Shown: piece after piece, positions 9,903-19,021 of the stretch
Position numbering within the stretch: the stretch's first letter is position 1
How the letters are laid out: every line of letters starts with the position of its first letter
Origin: an uncultured Pirellulaceae bacterium
GTDB lineage: Bacteria > Planctomycetota > Planctomycetia > Pirellulales > Pirellulaceae
Length of the DNA stretch: 64,000 nt
Assembly (NCBI GenBank): GCA_937944405.1
Contig: CALDYR010000002.1
Location: forward strand, 1 to 64,000
Reading direction: 5' to 3'
The notes under the pieces: generated by a model
The model's database searches: none
What the model saw: the letters and a program-made list of their open reading frames with translations, nothing else
Told to the model about the DNA's origin: nothing
Position numbers and translations under genes: made by a program

Positions 9903-10904
9903 TTATTCGGTTTCGGCCATTTCGCGAGCATGGTAGCTACTACGGACCAAGGGGCCACTGGCGACTTTCTTAAAGCCCATTTTTTTGGCCGATTCCCCTA
10001 ACCAGTCGAATTCTTCGGGCGTTACGAAACGTACCACCGGCAAATATCGATCGGTGGAAGGTTTGAGATATTGGCCGAGGGTCAGGAAATCGCAGTCAAC
10101 GTCTCTAAGGTCGGCCAGCACCTCTAGGATTTCCTCGTGGGTTTCGCCCAACCCGAGCATCAGCCCACTTTTTGTTTTGATCTTAGCGTTTTTGGATTTG
10201 ATGCGTCGGAGCAGTTCAAGGGTCCATTTATAGTCCGATTTTGGCCCGCGGACCCGCCGATAAAGCCGGGGGACCGTTTCGGTGTTGTGGTTAAAGACTT
10301 CCGGCGCCGACTCGATCACCCGATCAAGACCAGCTGGCGTGTGGATGAAATCGGGCGTTAGCACTTCGACGCTGGCTCCCGTTTTTTCACGCACCGCCGT
10401 CACGCACTGATAAAAATGTTCGGCACCACCGTCAGGCAGGTCATCGCGCGTGACCGAGGTGATCACGACGTGCTTCAATCCTAATCGCAGCGCCGCTTCC
10501 GCCAAACGATCCGGTTCATCGAGTTCGAGCGCTTCGGGCCGGCCTCGGCTGACCGCACAAAACCCACAGGGACGCGTGCAAACGTTGCCCAAAATCATAA
10601 AAGTCGCAGTGTTTTGCGAGTAACACTCCATCCGGTTTGGACATCGCGCGTTGTCGCAAACGGTCTCCAAGTTCAATTCACTTAAGAGATTGGTCGTATG
10701 GCCAACGTTGTTACCTTTGGGGATGTTCCGCTTCAGCCATTTCGGCAGCCGCGCCGAAGGCTCCGCTTCTAAACCAACGACATTAAACGCCCCTCCCCCG
10801 CAAGCCCCGGATCCCGTAGGTCCACACTCCGTGCCGCTGGATGATTCGGTTTGAGGCGCGGTTTGGCTGCTGAGGATTGGTAAATTGGTTGACGGTCGAT
10901 TCAT
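9903..10904 (-). CDS. lipA: Lipoyl synthase
   Basis: Radical-SAM enzyme that inserts two sulfurs into protein-bound octanoyl groups of the 2-oxoacid dehydrogenase and glycine-cleavage complexes. The auxiliary 4Fe-4S cluster motif is C83-x4-C88-x5-C94 (CDNARCPNRMEC), and the radical-SAM motif is C109-x3-C113-x2-C116 (CTRPCGFC). The C-terminal RSSYHA holds the conserved serine that ligates the auxiliary cluster. The first 50 residues (Ser/Gly-rich, two Cys) are extra compared with Escherichia coli LipA, so the true start could be internal. It lies 70 bases upstream of thiS on the same strand; thiamine and lipoate both serve 2-oxoacid dehydrogenases, which may explain the pairing. Confidence 0.97.
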   Translation of the reverse strand: MNRPSTNLPILSSQTAPQTESSSGTECGPTGSGACGGGAFNVVGLEAEPSARLPKWLKRNIPKGNNVGHTTNLLSELNLETVCDNARCPNRMECYSQNTATFMILGNVCTRPCGFCAVSRGRPEALELDEPDRLAEAALRLGLKHVVITSVTRDDLPDGGAEHFYQCVTAVREKTGASVEVLTPDFIHTPAGLDRVIESAPEVFNHNTETVPRLYRRVRGPKSDYKWTLELLRRIKSKNAKIKTKSGLMLGLGETHEEILEVLADLRDVDCDFLTLGQYLKPSTDRYLPVVRFVTPEEFDWLGESAKKMGFKKVASGPLVRSSYHAREMAETE

Positions 10905-11112
10905 GGAAATACGAAGAAAAACTGAGAAACGAAGAGTGTCGATTGTAAAGTGAACTCCAACACCGCAACAGGGTCAAATTTGTCACCGCCGTTTAGTTTA
11001 ATAACGTGGTACAATCGTCACTTGGAGATCGTTTATTTTGTTCTCAGGAATCTGGTGAATGACGGTCCCGCGAAATTTGAGATCTCTTTTTTTTTCCTTT
11101 AATCAGCGGCAA

Positions 11113-11625
11113 ATGGCCTCCAAGAAAACAAAATCGAACAAGAAAAAGAAAGCCGCCGGCCCTCAGTCGCAATCAAAAACGATCGCTGAAAACCGCAAGG
11201 CGCGACATCGATTTGAAATACTCCAGCAGATCGAATGCGGAGTCGTATTGATCGGTCCAGAAGTCAAAAGCCTGCGCGATGGCAATATCTCGCTCAATGA
11301 AGCCTACGTGCGTGTCGAACGAGGCGAACTGTGGCTCGTGGGAGCCGATATTGCCGAATACCGCCAAGCCAGTTTTTGGAATCACAAACCGAAACGATCA
11401 CGCAAATTGCTGGTTCATAAAAAGGAACTGGAAAAGATAAAAGTCAAAGCGTTCACCAAGGGACTGACGTTGGTGCCGCTGAGAATGTATTTCACCGGTC
11501 GCGGGATCGTCAAAGTGGTCGTCGGCATCTGCCGAGGCAAAAACGTTCATGACAAACGCGAGACCAAAAAAACCGCCGATGCCCGCCGGGAAATGGATCG
11601 TCAGATGAAAAACGCCAATCGCTAA
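11113..11625 (+). CDS. smpB: SsrA-binding protein SmpB
   Basis: Partner of tmRNA in rescue of stalled ribosomes. The predicted 170 residues begin at the ATG at 11113; an in-frame upstream ATG at 11059 would add 18 residues without family support. After a Lys-rich head come ENRKARHRFEI, GVVLIGPEVKSLRDGNISLNEAYV (the conserved OB-fold core) and the C-terminal basic tail HDKRETKKTADARREMDR. The tail inserts into the mRNA channel. The gene is divergent from lipA. No ssrA gene is recognised nearby. Confidence 0.96.
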   Translation: MASKKTKSNKKKKAAGPQSQSKTIAENRKARHRFEILQQIECGVVLIGPEVKSLRDGNISLNEAYVRVERGELWLVGADIAEYRQASFWNHKPKRSRKLLVHKKELEKIKVKAFTKGLTLVPLRMYFTGRGIVKVVVGICRGKNVHDKRETKKTADARREMDRQMKNANR

Positions 11626-11686
11626 ACCGCCAATTGGCCCCCGGCAAATTTCCGAATTTTTCTACCACTTTATTCGCACCCCCCAC

Positions 11687-13120
11687 TTGTTTTCCCAAGA
11701 GCCACCTTTGAACACCAACAATAACCGCCGACAATTCATCAAATCATCGGCCAAAGTCGCGGCGGCGGGGTTGACGATGCCGTATTTCTTTTCCGGCAAA
11801 CCTACGCTCGCCTTTGACACCGACAGCAAGAACGACCGCGTTGCGATCGGGTTAATCGGATGCGGCGGGATGGGGATGGGCAATATCAACGCCGCCAGAA
11901 AGTGGTTAGACGTTGTGGCTTACGCGGATGCTGATTTGAGCCACGCCAATCAAGCCAATAAGAAATTCAGTAATGGCAAAGGCGCTGTCTACGCCGACTA
12001 CCGAAAGATCCTCGAACGGGACGACATCAAAGTTCTCCACATCGCGACGCCCGACCATTGGCACACCAAACCGCTGATCGAAGCGATGAAAGCGGGGAAG
12101 GATGTCTACTGCGAGAAACCGCTTACCCTCACCGTCGATGAAGGGAAGTTGATCCGCGCGGTTCAAAAAGAGACCGGCGCGGTGGTCCAAGTCGGAACGC
12201 AGCAACGCAGCACCATTGATCTATTCGTGAAAGCCGTCGCGATCGTCCGGGAAGGACGTGTCGGGAAAATCAAAAAGATGTCTTGTCGCATCGGAGCCGC
12301 CCATGGCAGCCCTGCACTTCCGGTGGCTGATGTCCCCAAAGAATTGGATTGGGATCGCTGGTTGGGGCCGGCACCGCTGACCGACTACCGCTGGCTCAAG
12401 AACGATCGGCAGGAGAAGAAAAAGAATCGCGACTTCACCAACGCGCACTACGAATTCCGCTGGTGGTACGAGTACTCCGGCGGAAAACTGACCGATTGGG
12501 GCGCCCATCATGTTGACATCGCCGCTTGGGCGCTCGCCGCCAGCGGGCAAAGCGACGCGATCGTTTCAATCAGCGGCGACGCCAAACACCCAGTGGATTT
12601 CGTCGACGGAGTTCCGCAGCAAAACGATCGCTACAACACGGCCACCAACTTCTTGTTGAATGTTAAATTCGCCGGCGGTGTTGAACTTGAAATTCGTCAT
12701 GACCAATCCAACGGCGTGATGATCGAGGGCGAAAAAGGGCGGATCTTCGTCAATCGAGGCAAATTGGTCGGTGCGCCGGTCGAAGCACTGCAAGACAATC
12801 CGCTGCCAGAGGACGCGATCAAGAACGTCTATAAAGGCTTTGATCCAATCGAAACCGAACGCAAAGGGCACTGGGCGAATTTCCTCAAATGTGTCGATGA
12901 AAAGAAAGAGCCGATTTCGGATGTCCACACCCACATGCGAGCTCTAAACATCTGTCACCTTGCAGGGATTTGCGCTCGTTTAGGCCGCCCGATCAATTGG
13001 GACGACAAAACCGAACAGATCGTTGGGGATGACGTGGCCAATGCAATGCTAAAACGCACATACCGTAGCGGCTATGAGATTGAAATGGACGCACCGCAGC
13101 CTGCCGCAGCCAATGGTTAG
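11687..13120 (+). CDS. Tat-exported Gfo/Idh/MocA family oxidoreductase
   Basis: 477-residue NAD(P)-dependent sugar or polyol dehydrogenase-like protein. NNNRRQFIKSSAKVAAAGL is a twin-arginine signal. The Rossmann core shows VAIGLIGCGGMGMGN, then VLHIATPDHWHTKPLIEAMKAGKDVYCEKPLT, the EKP motif of the family, and a C-terminal alpha/beta domain with WWYEYSGGKLTDWGAHHVDIA. Exported members are greatly expanded in planctomycetes; substrates are mostly unknown, with roles in glycan breakdown inferred. No ATG precedes the Tat signal: the TTG at 11687 or the TTG at 11708 is the likely start. It is 61 bases after smpB and 181 bases before the ABC transporter genes. Confidence 0.9.
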   Translation: MFSQEPPLNTNNNRRQFIKSSAKVAAAGLTMPYFFSGKPTLAFDTDSKNDRVAIGLIGCGGMGMGNINAARKWLDVVAYADADLSHANQANKKFSNGKGAVYADYRKILERDDIKVLHIATPDHWHTKPLIEAMKAGKDVYCEKPLTLTVDEGKLIRAVQKETGAVVQVGTQQRSTIDLFVKAVAIVREGRVGKIKKMSCRIGAAHGSPALPVADVPKELDWDRWLGPAPLTDYRWLKNDRQEKKKNRDFTNAHYEFRWWYEYSGGKLTDWGAHHVDIAAWALAASGQSDAIVSISGDAKHPVDFVDGVPQQNDRYNTATNFLLNVKFAGGVELEIRHDQSNGVMIEGEKGRIFVNRGKLVGAPVEALQDNPLPEDAIKNVYKGFDPIETERKGHWANFLKCVDEKKEPISDVHTHMRALNICHLAGICARLGRPINWDDKTEQIVGDDVANAMLKRTYRSGYEIEMDAPQPAAANG

Positions 13121-13301
13121 GTTTCTTCCACACCATCTCAATAACAACGGCCCGTGGTTTCTTGTTTGGGGGACTGCGGGTTTTCTCGTTTCCGCGAACT
13201 CTTTGTCCGTGGTAGCCGTAGCAACGCAAACGAAGTAAAACCTAGGTTCCCTTATAGTCTTTGCTGATTGTTCCGCGTGCCCCTGTCGCAGTGCCAATTT
13301 G

Positions 13302-13997
13302 ATGCTTGAAATTCAGAACATCAAAAAAAGCTTTATCCAGCCCGACGGCCAGTCGGTTCCTATTCTCGACGTGCCCGATTTCAAAATCGATGCTGGCGAA
13401 CAGGTCGTCCTATTGGGCCCCAGTGGTTGCGGTAAAACCACATTGCTGCACATCATCGCGGGGCTGACGAAACCCGATTCCGGTAAAGTGATCTTGGACG
13501 ATGTAGAGCTGACGAAGTTCTCCGAAGCGACGCGCGACAAAATTCGTGCGGACAAAATCGGTTACGTGTTTCAGACGTTTAACTTATTAGATGGGTTCTC
13601 CGCATCGGAAAACGTATTGCTGGGGATGACATTCGCACGGAAGAAACTCAACGCCCAACGCGCCAACGAGTTACTCAAAGAAGTCGGTTTGGGCCACCGG
13701 TTGAAGAATAAACCGCACCAGCTTTCGGTCGGTGAAAAACAGCGTGTCGCGGTCGCACGCGCCCTCGCCAACGAACCGAAGTTGCTGTTGGCTGATGAAC
13801 CAACAGCCAATGTGGATCCACAAAACCAACAGCACGTAATCGATTTGATCCGCGACAATTGCCGAAAGGAAAACATTGCGATTCTGATGGTGACCCATTC
13901 GTTAGAGGTCGCGCATCAGTTTGATCGCGTTGTTGATTTGCAAGACCTCAATCGCGTCGTCAAAGACGCTCGGTCCACTGCGGAGGCAGCCAAGTGA
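13302..13997 (+). CDS. ABC transporter ATP-binding protein, LolD/MacB type
   Basis: 231-residue ATPase starting at the ATG at 13302. It has Walker A GPSGCGKTT, Q-loop VFQTFNLLDGFSASENV, signature LSVGEKQRVAVARAL, Walker B LLLADEPTANVD and the switch His in VTHSLEVA. The sequence class is that of LolD, MacB and FtsE ATPases working with FtsX-like permeases. The stop overlaps the start of the permease gene by 4 bases, so they are translationally coupled. The substrate could be a lipoprotein or peptide; the partner is long and unusual, so the cargo cannot be named. Confidence 0.93.
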   Translation: MLEIQNIKKSFIQPDGQSVPILDVPDFKIDAGEQVVLLGPSGCGKTTLLHIIAGLTKPDSGKVILDDVELTKFSEATRDKIRADKIGYVFQTFNLLDGFSASENVLLGMTFARKKLNAQRANELLKEVGLGHRLKNKPHQLSVGEKQRVAVARALANEPKLLLADEPTANVDPQNQQHVIDLIRDNCRKENIAILMVTHSLEVAHQFDRVVDLQDLNRVVKDARSTAEAAK

Positions 13998-15721
13998 ACA
14001 TATTACAAATCGCCTGGCGCAGTATTCAACACCGTGGACTCGGTTCACTGCTGACGATTATCTCAATGGCCCTTGGCGTGATGATGGTGGTGACGGTGCT
14101 GGCGGTTCACGGGCTGATTTCCAAAGCCTTCAACGACAGCAATAACTTTGGGTACGATGTTTTGATCGGCGCCCGAGGGGGCGAGATCCAATTGGCGTTC
14201 AGTTCGGTGTATTACTTGGCGTCCCCGATTGAAAATATCCCCTACGAGTATTATCTGGCGTTCTGCGACCAAGAAACGCGAACTCGAGAAATCAAATCCT
14301 CGATCGCCTATGCCACATGGCAAAACGAAGCGCAGACGATTGAACTTGCCCGTGGATTAACCGACGGGCTGAGCGACAGTTTTTTCGACTTCGCGTTCGA
14401 TACACAGCAAACCGAACGGTTGGGATTGAATCGAGAAGGCCTTTTTGATCACTACACGCATACCGTCGTGCCGATCAATCTTGGTGATTTTTGGGTTTCC
14501 GAAACGGGCGACGCGTTTCGCTGTGTTGGGACCAAACCGAAATTCTTTACCGATATGCTCGTTTCGATCGACCCTGAAGTTCGCTTCGAATTTGCACAAG
14601 GCCGTTGTTTCGAAGAATTCAACGACCAGCATGGCTACTACGAAGCGGTCATCGGCGAAACGGTGGCGCGAAAATCGGGGTTGAAGATCGGGGATACGAT
14701 TCAACCGACCCATGGTGATCCCAACGCCGCCGATTCTCACATCCACGAAACGGATTTCCACATCGTAGGGATTCTTAAGAAGACGGGGACCGCCAACGAC
14801 GGTGCTTTATTTTTGAACATGGAAGGCTTCTTTTTGATGGAAGGGCACGCCAAAAGCTTGGAAGACGATTCAGTCTTTGGGCAGGCCAAAATAAAACGTG
14901 AACGTGCAGAAAAAGAGGCTTTTGAAAACAAGGTCTCAACGCCTCCGCAGGTTCCCGATGTGGCGGTTGACAATCTTTCGCCGCCGATGGAAAGCAGTGC
15001 AACGGCGACACGTTCCCAACCGCTTCAGTTGGAGAAACGCGAGGTCACGTCGATTCTTTTAAGGACTTATGGCGGGCAAGATGATGAAGACGTCAATGTC
15101 GTCGGGTTTATTCTACCGCCAATTATTAACGAAGGCGGGTTGGAGGCGACCCTGGATTGGTCTTCTTTTCGGCCAGAGAAATCCCAGAAAGCCGCGCTGG
15201 CGGTGAACCCAGTGATGACGGTGACTTCCTTATTTACAAAATTCGTCGATCCAATTCGCTGGGTGTTACTGGCGTTGACGTTGATGATCTGTATCGTTTC
15301 GGCGATCGGGATCTTAGTGGGAATCTATAATTCCATGAGCCAACGGCGACACGAGATTGCAGTGATCCGAGCCTTAGGGGCCAGTCGTCAAAAAGTGATG
15401 GGCATTATGCTCTGCGAGTCTATTTTGATGGCGTTCATTGCGGGGATGCTGGGATGGATCGCCGGTCATACTCTCACCGCCGCGCTCAGTCCGTTGATCG
15501 AAGACAACACCAACGTGAGTGTCGGATTTTTTGACTGCGCACCCAAAATTCCAATGGCGCATTTTTGGGGTGGGCAGTATTTGCCCGAATGGGTCAGCGC
15601 GATCGCTGTTTCACCGGAGTTTTTGGTCGTGCCCGGCATGATGTTGTTGGCGACCGTGGTAGGCATTTATCCCGCGATTTCAGCCTATAAGACAGACGTG
15701 TCAAAGTCGCTTGGGAAGTAA
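13994..15721 (+). CDS. FtsX/MacB-like ABC permease with large periplasmic domain
   Basis: 575 residues, starting with a GTG overlapping the upstream ATPase stop. One N-terminal membrane helix (about 17-40) is followed by a roughly 370-residue periplasmic domain of the MacB type and then three C-terminal helices, starting with VLLALTLMICIVSAIGILVGIYNSM, SQRRHEIAVIRALGASR (the conserved cytoplasmic coupling motif) and ILMAFIAGMLGWIAGH. This topology is that of type VII, mechanotransmission ABC systems, which act on periplasmic substrates. A charged, low-conservation insert lies at about 290-345. Confidence 0.9.
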   Translation: MNILQIAWRSIQHRGLGSLLTIISMALGVMMVVTVLAVHGLISKAFNDSNNFGYDVLIGARGGEIQLAFSSVYYLASPIENIPYEYYLAFCDQETRTREIKSSIAYATWQNEAQTIELARGLTDGLSDSFFDFAFDTQQTERLGLNREGLFDHYTHTVVPINLGDFWVSETGDAFRCVGTKPKFFTDMLVSIDPEVRFEFAQGRCFEEFNDQHGYYEAVIGETVARKSGLKIGDTIQPTHGDPNAADSHIHETDFHIVGILKKTGTANDGALFLNMEGFFLMEGHAKSLEDDSVFGQAKIKRERAEKEAFENKVSTPPQVPDVAVDNLSPPMESSATATRSQPLQLEKREVTSILLRTYGGQDDEDVNVVGFILPPIINEGGLEATLDWSSFRPEKSQKAALAVNPVMTVTSLFTKFVDPIRWVLLALTLMICIVSAIGILVGIYNSMSQRRHEIAVIRALGASRQKVMGIMLCESILMAFIAGMLGWIAGHTLTAALSPLIEDNTNVSVGFFDCAPKIPMAHFWGGQYLPEWVSAIAVSPEFLVVPGMMLLATVVGIYPAISAYKTDVSKSLGK

Positions 15722-16428
15722 CCCGACACCAGTAACACGTCTTCCAGCTTCCACTCTCTTAAGCTTTTGGGGCTCGTTTTCCCAATTTCAGTAAACGCAG
15801 GGCAGTTAAACCATCGCAACGGTCAGCGGGCGAAGAGCACATCGACTCATTTTGTTTCCCTTGGCGAGTAAACCTGTGCCAGAAACGCTTTGACGCCAAC
15901 CTGTTGTTGGGGCGACTGGTTGCCGACGCAGCGACTGCAAAAATTTCAAAAACGCAGTTCTATTTGAGATCCTTTAGCCCGGATATTTCATCGGCGGATT
16001 TTTGAGATCTATTTTTCGGGCTCGGTGGCTGTCGTGGTTTGATTTTTGGATTGGCGGCAAAACCTTCGCGCAAGGCCCCCTTTCCCCCAGGAAGCGTCCC
16101 GTAAATTGTTAGAAGTTGAAAATTGGTCTCCCGAAGGCGACACTGTCGCCCTTCGAAATCTTCAACTTTGACGTCGGTTACAGCCGACGGGGAGACCAAC
16201 TCGAACAACGCGGTATCGAAATCATCGACATGACCCATTTTTGAGGCAATTCGATCTGGTTCACACAGCCGCCTTATAACTTGAGGGCTTTCATCGTCTA
16301 ATCGCTTGAATCGCGTGAATCGCCTTAATCAGACAGGGTTTTCCTAGAACTTTGTGGTGCAGAGTGCGGCCGAAGATTGTCACAAAAATCCGAGACCCGC
16401 CAATTAAAAAACGCGCACTTGCGCAAAC
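15722..16428. other. 0.7-kb stretch without a convincing gene, containing a structured repeat
   Basis: The gap between the ABC permease and fliF. The only sizeable open frame (15960-16238, minus, 92 codons) runs through an inverted-repeat element and matches no family I recognise, so I do not call it. The notable content is the compact folded element at 16112-16199, described separately. The remainder shows nothing distinctive. Confidence 0.5.
16112..16199. repeat. Three-way-junction-like inverted repeat element (possible structured RNA or dispersed repeat)
   Basis: A perfect 10-bp outer stem, TTGGTCTCCC (16123-16132) with GGGAGACCAA (16190-16199), encloses two further hairpins: GAAGGCGAC (16133-16141) with GTCGCCcTTC (16145-16154, one bulged C), and CGTCGG (16172-16177) with CCGACG (16184-16189). 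In addition AAGTTGAA (16113-16120), outside the outer stem, is complementary to TTCAACTT (16161-16168) between the hairpins, so a pseudoknot or an alternative fold is possible. The strand of any RNA is unknown; the element is nearly symmetrical in pairing. Confidence 0.65.
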
Positions 16429-17967
16429 TTATGCGGCGTCTTTGATCCAGTTTTCCAGAACGCGTTTTGTGCTGTCGGGGTTTTTTTCGACCATCTGGGT
16501 AAGCCTTGCCTCGGCTTCACGTCGCGCCGCGTCTTCTGCTTCGGCGAATCGCAAGTCGCTTTCATCCGCCTCGCGAGTTCGTGATTCTAGGGTCGAGTTG
16601 ATCGAAAGGATGTCTGCGTTGAGTGATTCTGTTTCCGCAGCGATGCGTTGTCGCTGGCTGTCGCCGCGGCTGGTCGTCGAAAGCAATAGCAGGCCGACGG
16701 CCAACACAATTCCTGATGGCCAGTACTTTCTCAAAAGTTGTTTTGCAGTGTCTTGCCATGCGAGTTTCGCTACAGGGGCAGATCGAATCAAACGCACTGA
16801 AACCGGCGACTGGCCATGGGCCAAGTCTGATCCTGCCGGCAGCAGCGGCCGAATGCGTTGTACAATTTCAGTATGCAATTGTTCGAACGCGTTTTGTAAA
16901 CTCGATGTCCGCGCTGTGGAATTATTACTTCTGGTGCGAGCACGTGCTTCGACCACCGACTGTGGGACAGCAACGTCGACTTTGACATTGGTCGCATAGG
17001 TGGGATGGTTGTAGCCGATGGCCGCAATTTCAACAGGCGCCACCGGCGGTGTCGTAGATTCTGCATCGTAAATGGAGGCAAAACCATTGGTGCCCGCGAC
17101 AAGGTTGGGCGTCGATCGGACGGGTTCCACAGGTTCCAAGACCGGGATGGGCGTCACCGTGTTTTGAGCCGCCGGAATTTCCACGACATCGACTTTCACG
17201 GCGACCACGACACCGTTTAGGTCCGTTAGGCTGCGGCGAATTCGATTCTCAAAATAGTTCTGTTGCTCAAGCGCTGGCAAGCCTTTGACTTGGCTAATTT
17301 GAGCGGCATCGGTTTGGCGGTTGCCATCATGAGCGTAACCAGAGTAAATATCGATGACTTGGATTTGATCGGCTGTGATACCGGCGATGGCTCCTTTAAT
17401 AATCCGAGTAACAGTGTCGACTTGGACAGCATCAAGGATCACACCGTCGACCGGTTCGATTGAAATGACAGCAGTTTGGGCAACCGCGTCGAAGGCTGAG
17501 TGGGAATCGGCAACGTCCATTTCGAACCAAGCCTGTTCCACAAAAGGAAGCCGCGATACCATTTTTCGGATCTGCTCTTTTTTGCGTTGACGTGAGAGCG
17601 TTTGTTGTTGGCTGCGTGACATAAACATGCTGACCGACTGCGATTCGAGAGTTTCAATTTGCAAGTGCTGTGGCACGGCTTTTTGTTCTGTGATCGCCCG
17701 AAGATACTCTGAACGTTGTTGCTGCGGGACTAAGACGCGATTGTTTTGGATTTGAAACCCATTTAGATTCGCGTTGCCGAACGCCAATTGGATACGTTCG
17801 ACATCGCGCCGGTTTAGCTGCCCATTGAAAAGTTCCGCCATCGGCGAATTGACCTGCAAATGATTGATCTGAATCACGGCCAACGCAATCAATACAACGA
17901 CTGCCAACATGAGGGCTCGGTTACGGCGAATTTGAAACAGTTCTTTGGCTTGATTTGCAATATTCAT
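16429..17967 (-). CDS. fliF: Flagellar MS-ring protein FliF (divergent)
   Basis: 512-residue membrane protein with the full FliF plan: first helix at 17-34, YscJ/FliF ring-building region at about 42-215 with NGFQIQNNRVLVPQQ, RLPFVEQAWFEMDVADS, AVISIEPVDGVILD and IKGAIAGITADQIQVIDIYSG, a second region to about 400, second helix at 416-432, then a coiled coil and QMVEKNPDSTKRVLENWIKD, which matches the FliG-binding tail. FliF forms the inner-membrane ring on which the flagellar rotor is built. It is divergent and a little short. No other flagellar gene is in the window. The only partner is the HATPase gene 54 bases upstream on the same strand. Confidence 0.85.
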   Translation of the reverse strand: MNIANQAKELFQIRRNRALMLAVVVLIALAVIQINHLQVNSPMAELFNGQLNRRDVERIQLAFGNANLNGFQIQNNRVLVPQQQRSEYLRAITEQKAVPQHLQIETLESQSVSMFMSRSQQQTLSRQRKKEQIRKMVSRLPFVEQAWFEMDVADSHSAFDAVAQTAVISIEPVDGVILDAVQVDTVTRIIKGAIAGITADQIQVIDIYSGYAHDGNRQTDAAQISQVKGLPALEQQNYFENRIRRSLTDLNGVVVAVKVDVVEIPAAQNTVTPIPVLEPVEPVRSTPNLVAGTNGFASIYDAESTTPPVAPVEIAAIGYNHPTYATNVKVDVAVPQSVVEARARTRSNNSTARTSSLQNAFEQLHTEIVQRIRPLLPAGSDLAHGQSPVSVRLIRSAPVAKLAWQDTAKQLLRKYWPSGIVLAVGLLLLSTTSRGDSQRQRIAAETESLNADILSINSTLESRTREADESDLRFAEAEDAARREAEARLTQMVEKNPDSTKRVLENWIKDAA

Positions 17968-18021
17968 GAGCTTGGCTTTTACATGGCTTGTTTGAACACG
18001 CCGCGGTTGGCGGTTGAGAAG

Positions 18022-18615
18022 TTAACCGGCGCGCTTAGATTGGTCTTGTTGTAACGCATCAGCGAATTTAGGGACGATCAGCACATGAGCCGTTCCGCCT
18101 AAAGGGCACCGATAGGTTTGGACGGTACCATTATGGGCTTGTGCCAGTTGATCCACGACCAACAAGGTCCTGTGCGATTCAAACCGCAAAATTGTCGGTT
18201 CTTCGGGATCGTGGCAGGCTGCGTCTTGGTCGCCTTTTCCGCCTTGGTCGCCTTTTCCGTCTTGGTTGTCCTGAACGCCTGGGGTAGTTTGGCGGTCTTC
18301 AATCGCCAGTGCCGTTTGGAACCGCGACGGCGAGTGGCCAGAATCAGCGACTTCCAATTCCCACTGCGAAGGTGTTTCGACCAAAGTGATGGACAGTTCG
18401 CCGCCTTGGGGCATGGCTGCGATAGCGTTAGTTAATAGGTACGCGACTGCCGGAATGATTAGAGCGGGGCTAACCTGAAGGTCGACCCCATCAATATCGG
18501 TCTCGATTTTGATGTTATTGTCGTCGCAGGTTTGTCGAATGTGGTTGACCGCAGTCCGTGTCGCGTCGGCCAAAGAGACCGCTTCTGGGGTTGTGTTTTC
18601 ATATTGAGCGTCCAT
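18022..18615 (-). CDS. Small HATPase-fold protein without kinase region
   Basis: 197 residues resembling only the ATP-binding domain of histidine kinases. The N-box-like YLLTNAIAAMPQGG (59-72), a G1-like VADSG (89-93) and the C-terminal LLVVDQLAQAHNGTVQTYRC..GGTAHVLIVP are present. The glycine-rich G2 lid is not; its place is taken by a low-complexity GKGDQGGKGDQ insert (120-130) encoded by two 18-bp repeats. There is no phospho-acceptor His region or membrane segment. It may be an anti-sigma- or chaperone-like nucleotide binder, or a degenerate kinase part. It precedes fliF by 54 bases, suggesting one transcript. Confidence 0.7.
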   Translation of the reverse strand: MDAQYENTTPEAVSLADATRTAVNHIRQTCDDNNIKIETDIDGVDLQVSPALIIPAVAYLLTNAIAAMPQGGELSITLVETPSQWELEVADSGHSPSRFQTALAIEDRQTTPGVQDNQDGKGDQGGKGDQDAACHDPEEPTILRFESHRTLLVVDQLAQAHNGTVQTYRCPLGGTAHVLIVPKFADALQQDQSKRAG

Positions 18616-19021
18616 TCACCACCTCTATCGGTAGGCCACAATTCACACCGGCGATTCCTTTCGCCGGATCAGGCTGACTTCTACAGGAATTTTAGATACC
18701 GTGTCAACACGTACTATGAAACTCATCATGCCCCCCGACGGGACGAGGAGACCGGCGCGGGACCGTTTTCAGAGCGTTTTTCTGAGCGACTGCCCTCTCC
18801 GTTTCCGAGGAGGCTTTGACCTTTGTTCGTTGTTTCCCAACCTGACGAAGTGATTTACGGGGCGATCGATGGCGAATGTGAGATAAATTTGCGCAATCGT
18901 TACCATCGGATCATGACGTTGAGCCAATCGTTGTAATGCGCGAATCTCTTTTCAGCGGCACTATAGATTCAAACGATATATCTGTTGTTTCCTGACCCAT
19001 GCTTGAGTAAAGGCCTGACCC
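18616..19021. other. Intergenic stretch between divergent units
   Basis: This gap should contain the promoters of the minus-strand HATPase-fliF unit and the plus-strand acidic-repeat gene. No recognisable gene, repeat or terminator is seen. Confidence 0.4.

Noticed and set aside
15960-16238. A 92-codon minus-strand open frame between the ABC permease and fliF
   Set aside because: It runs straight through the inverted-repeat element, so its codons are dictated by base pairing; it resembles no protein family and has no clear ribosome site.
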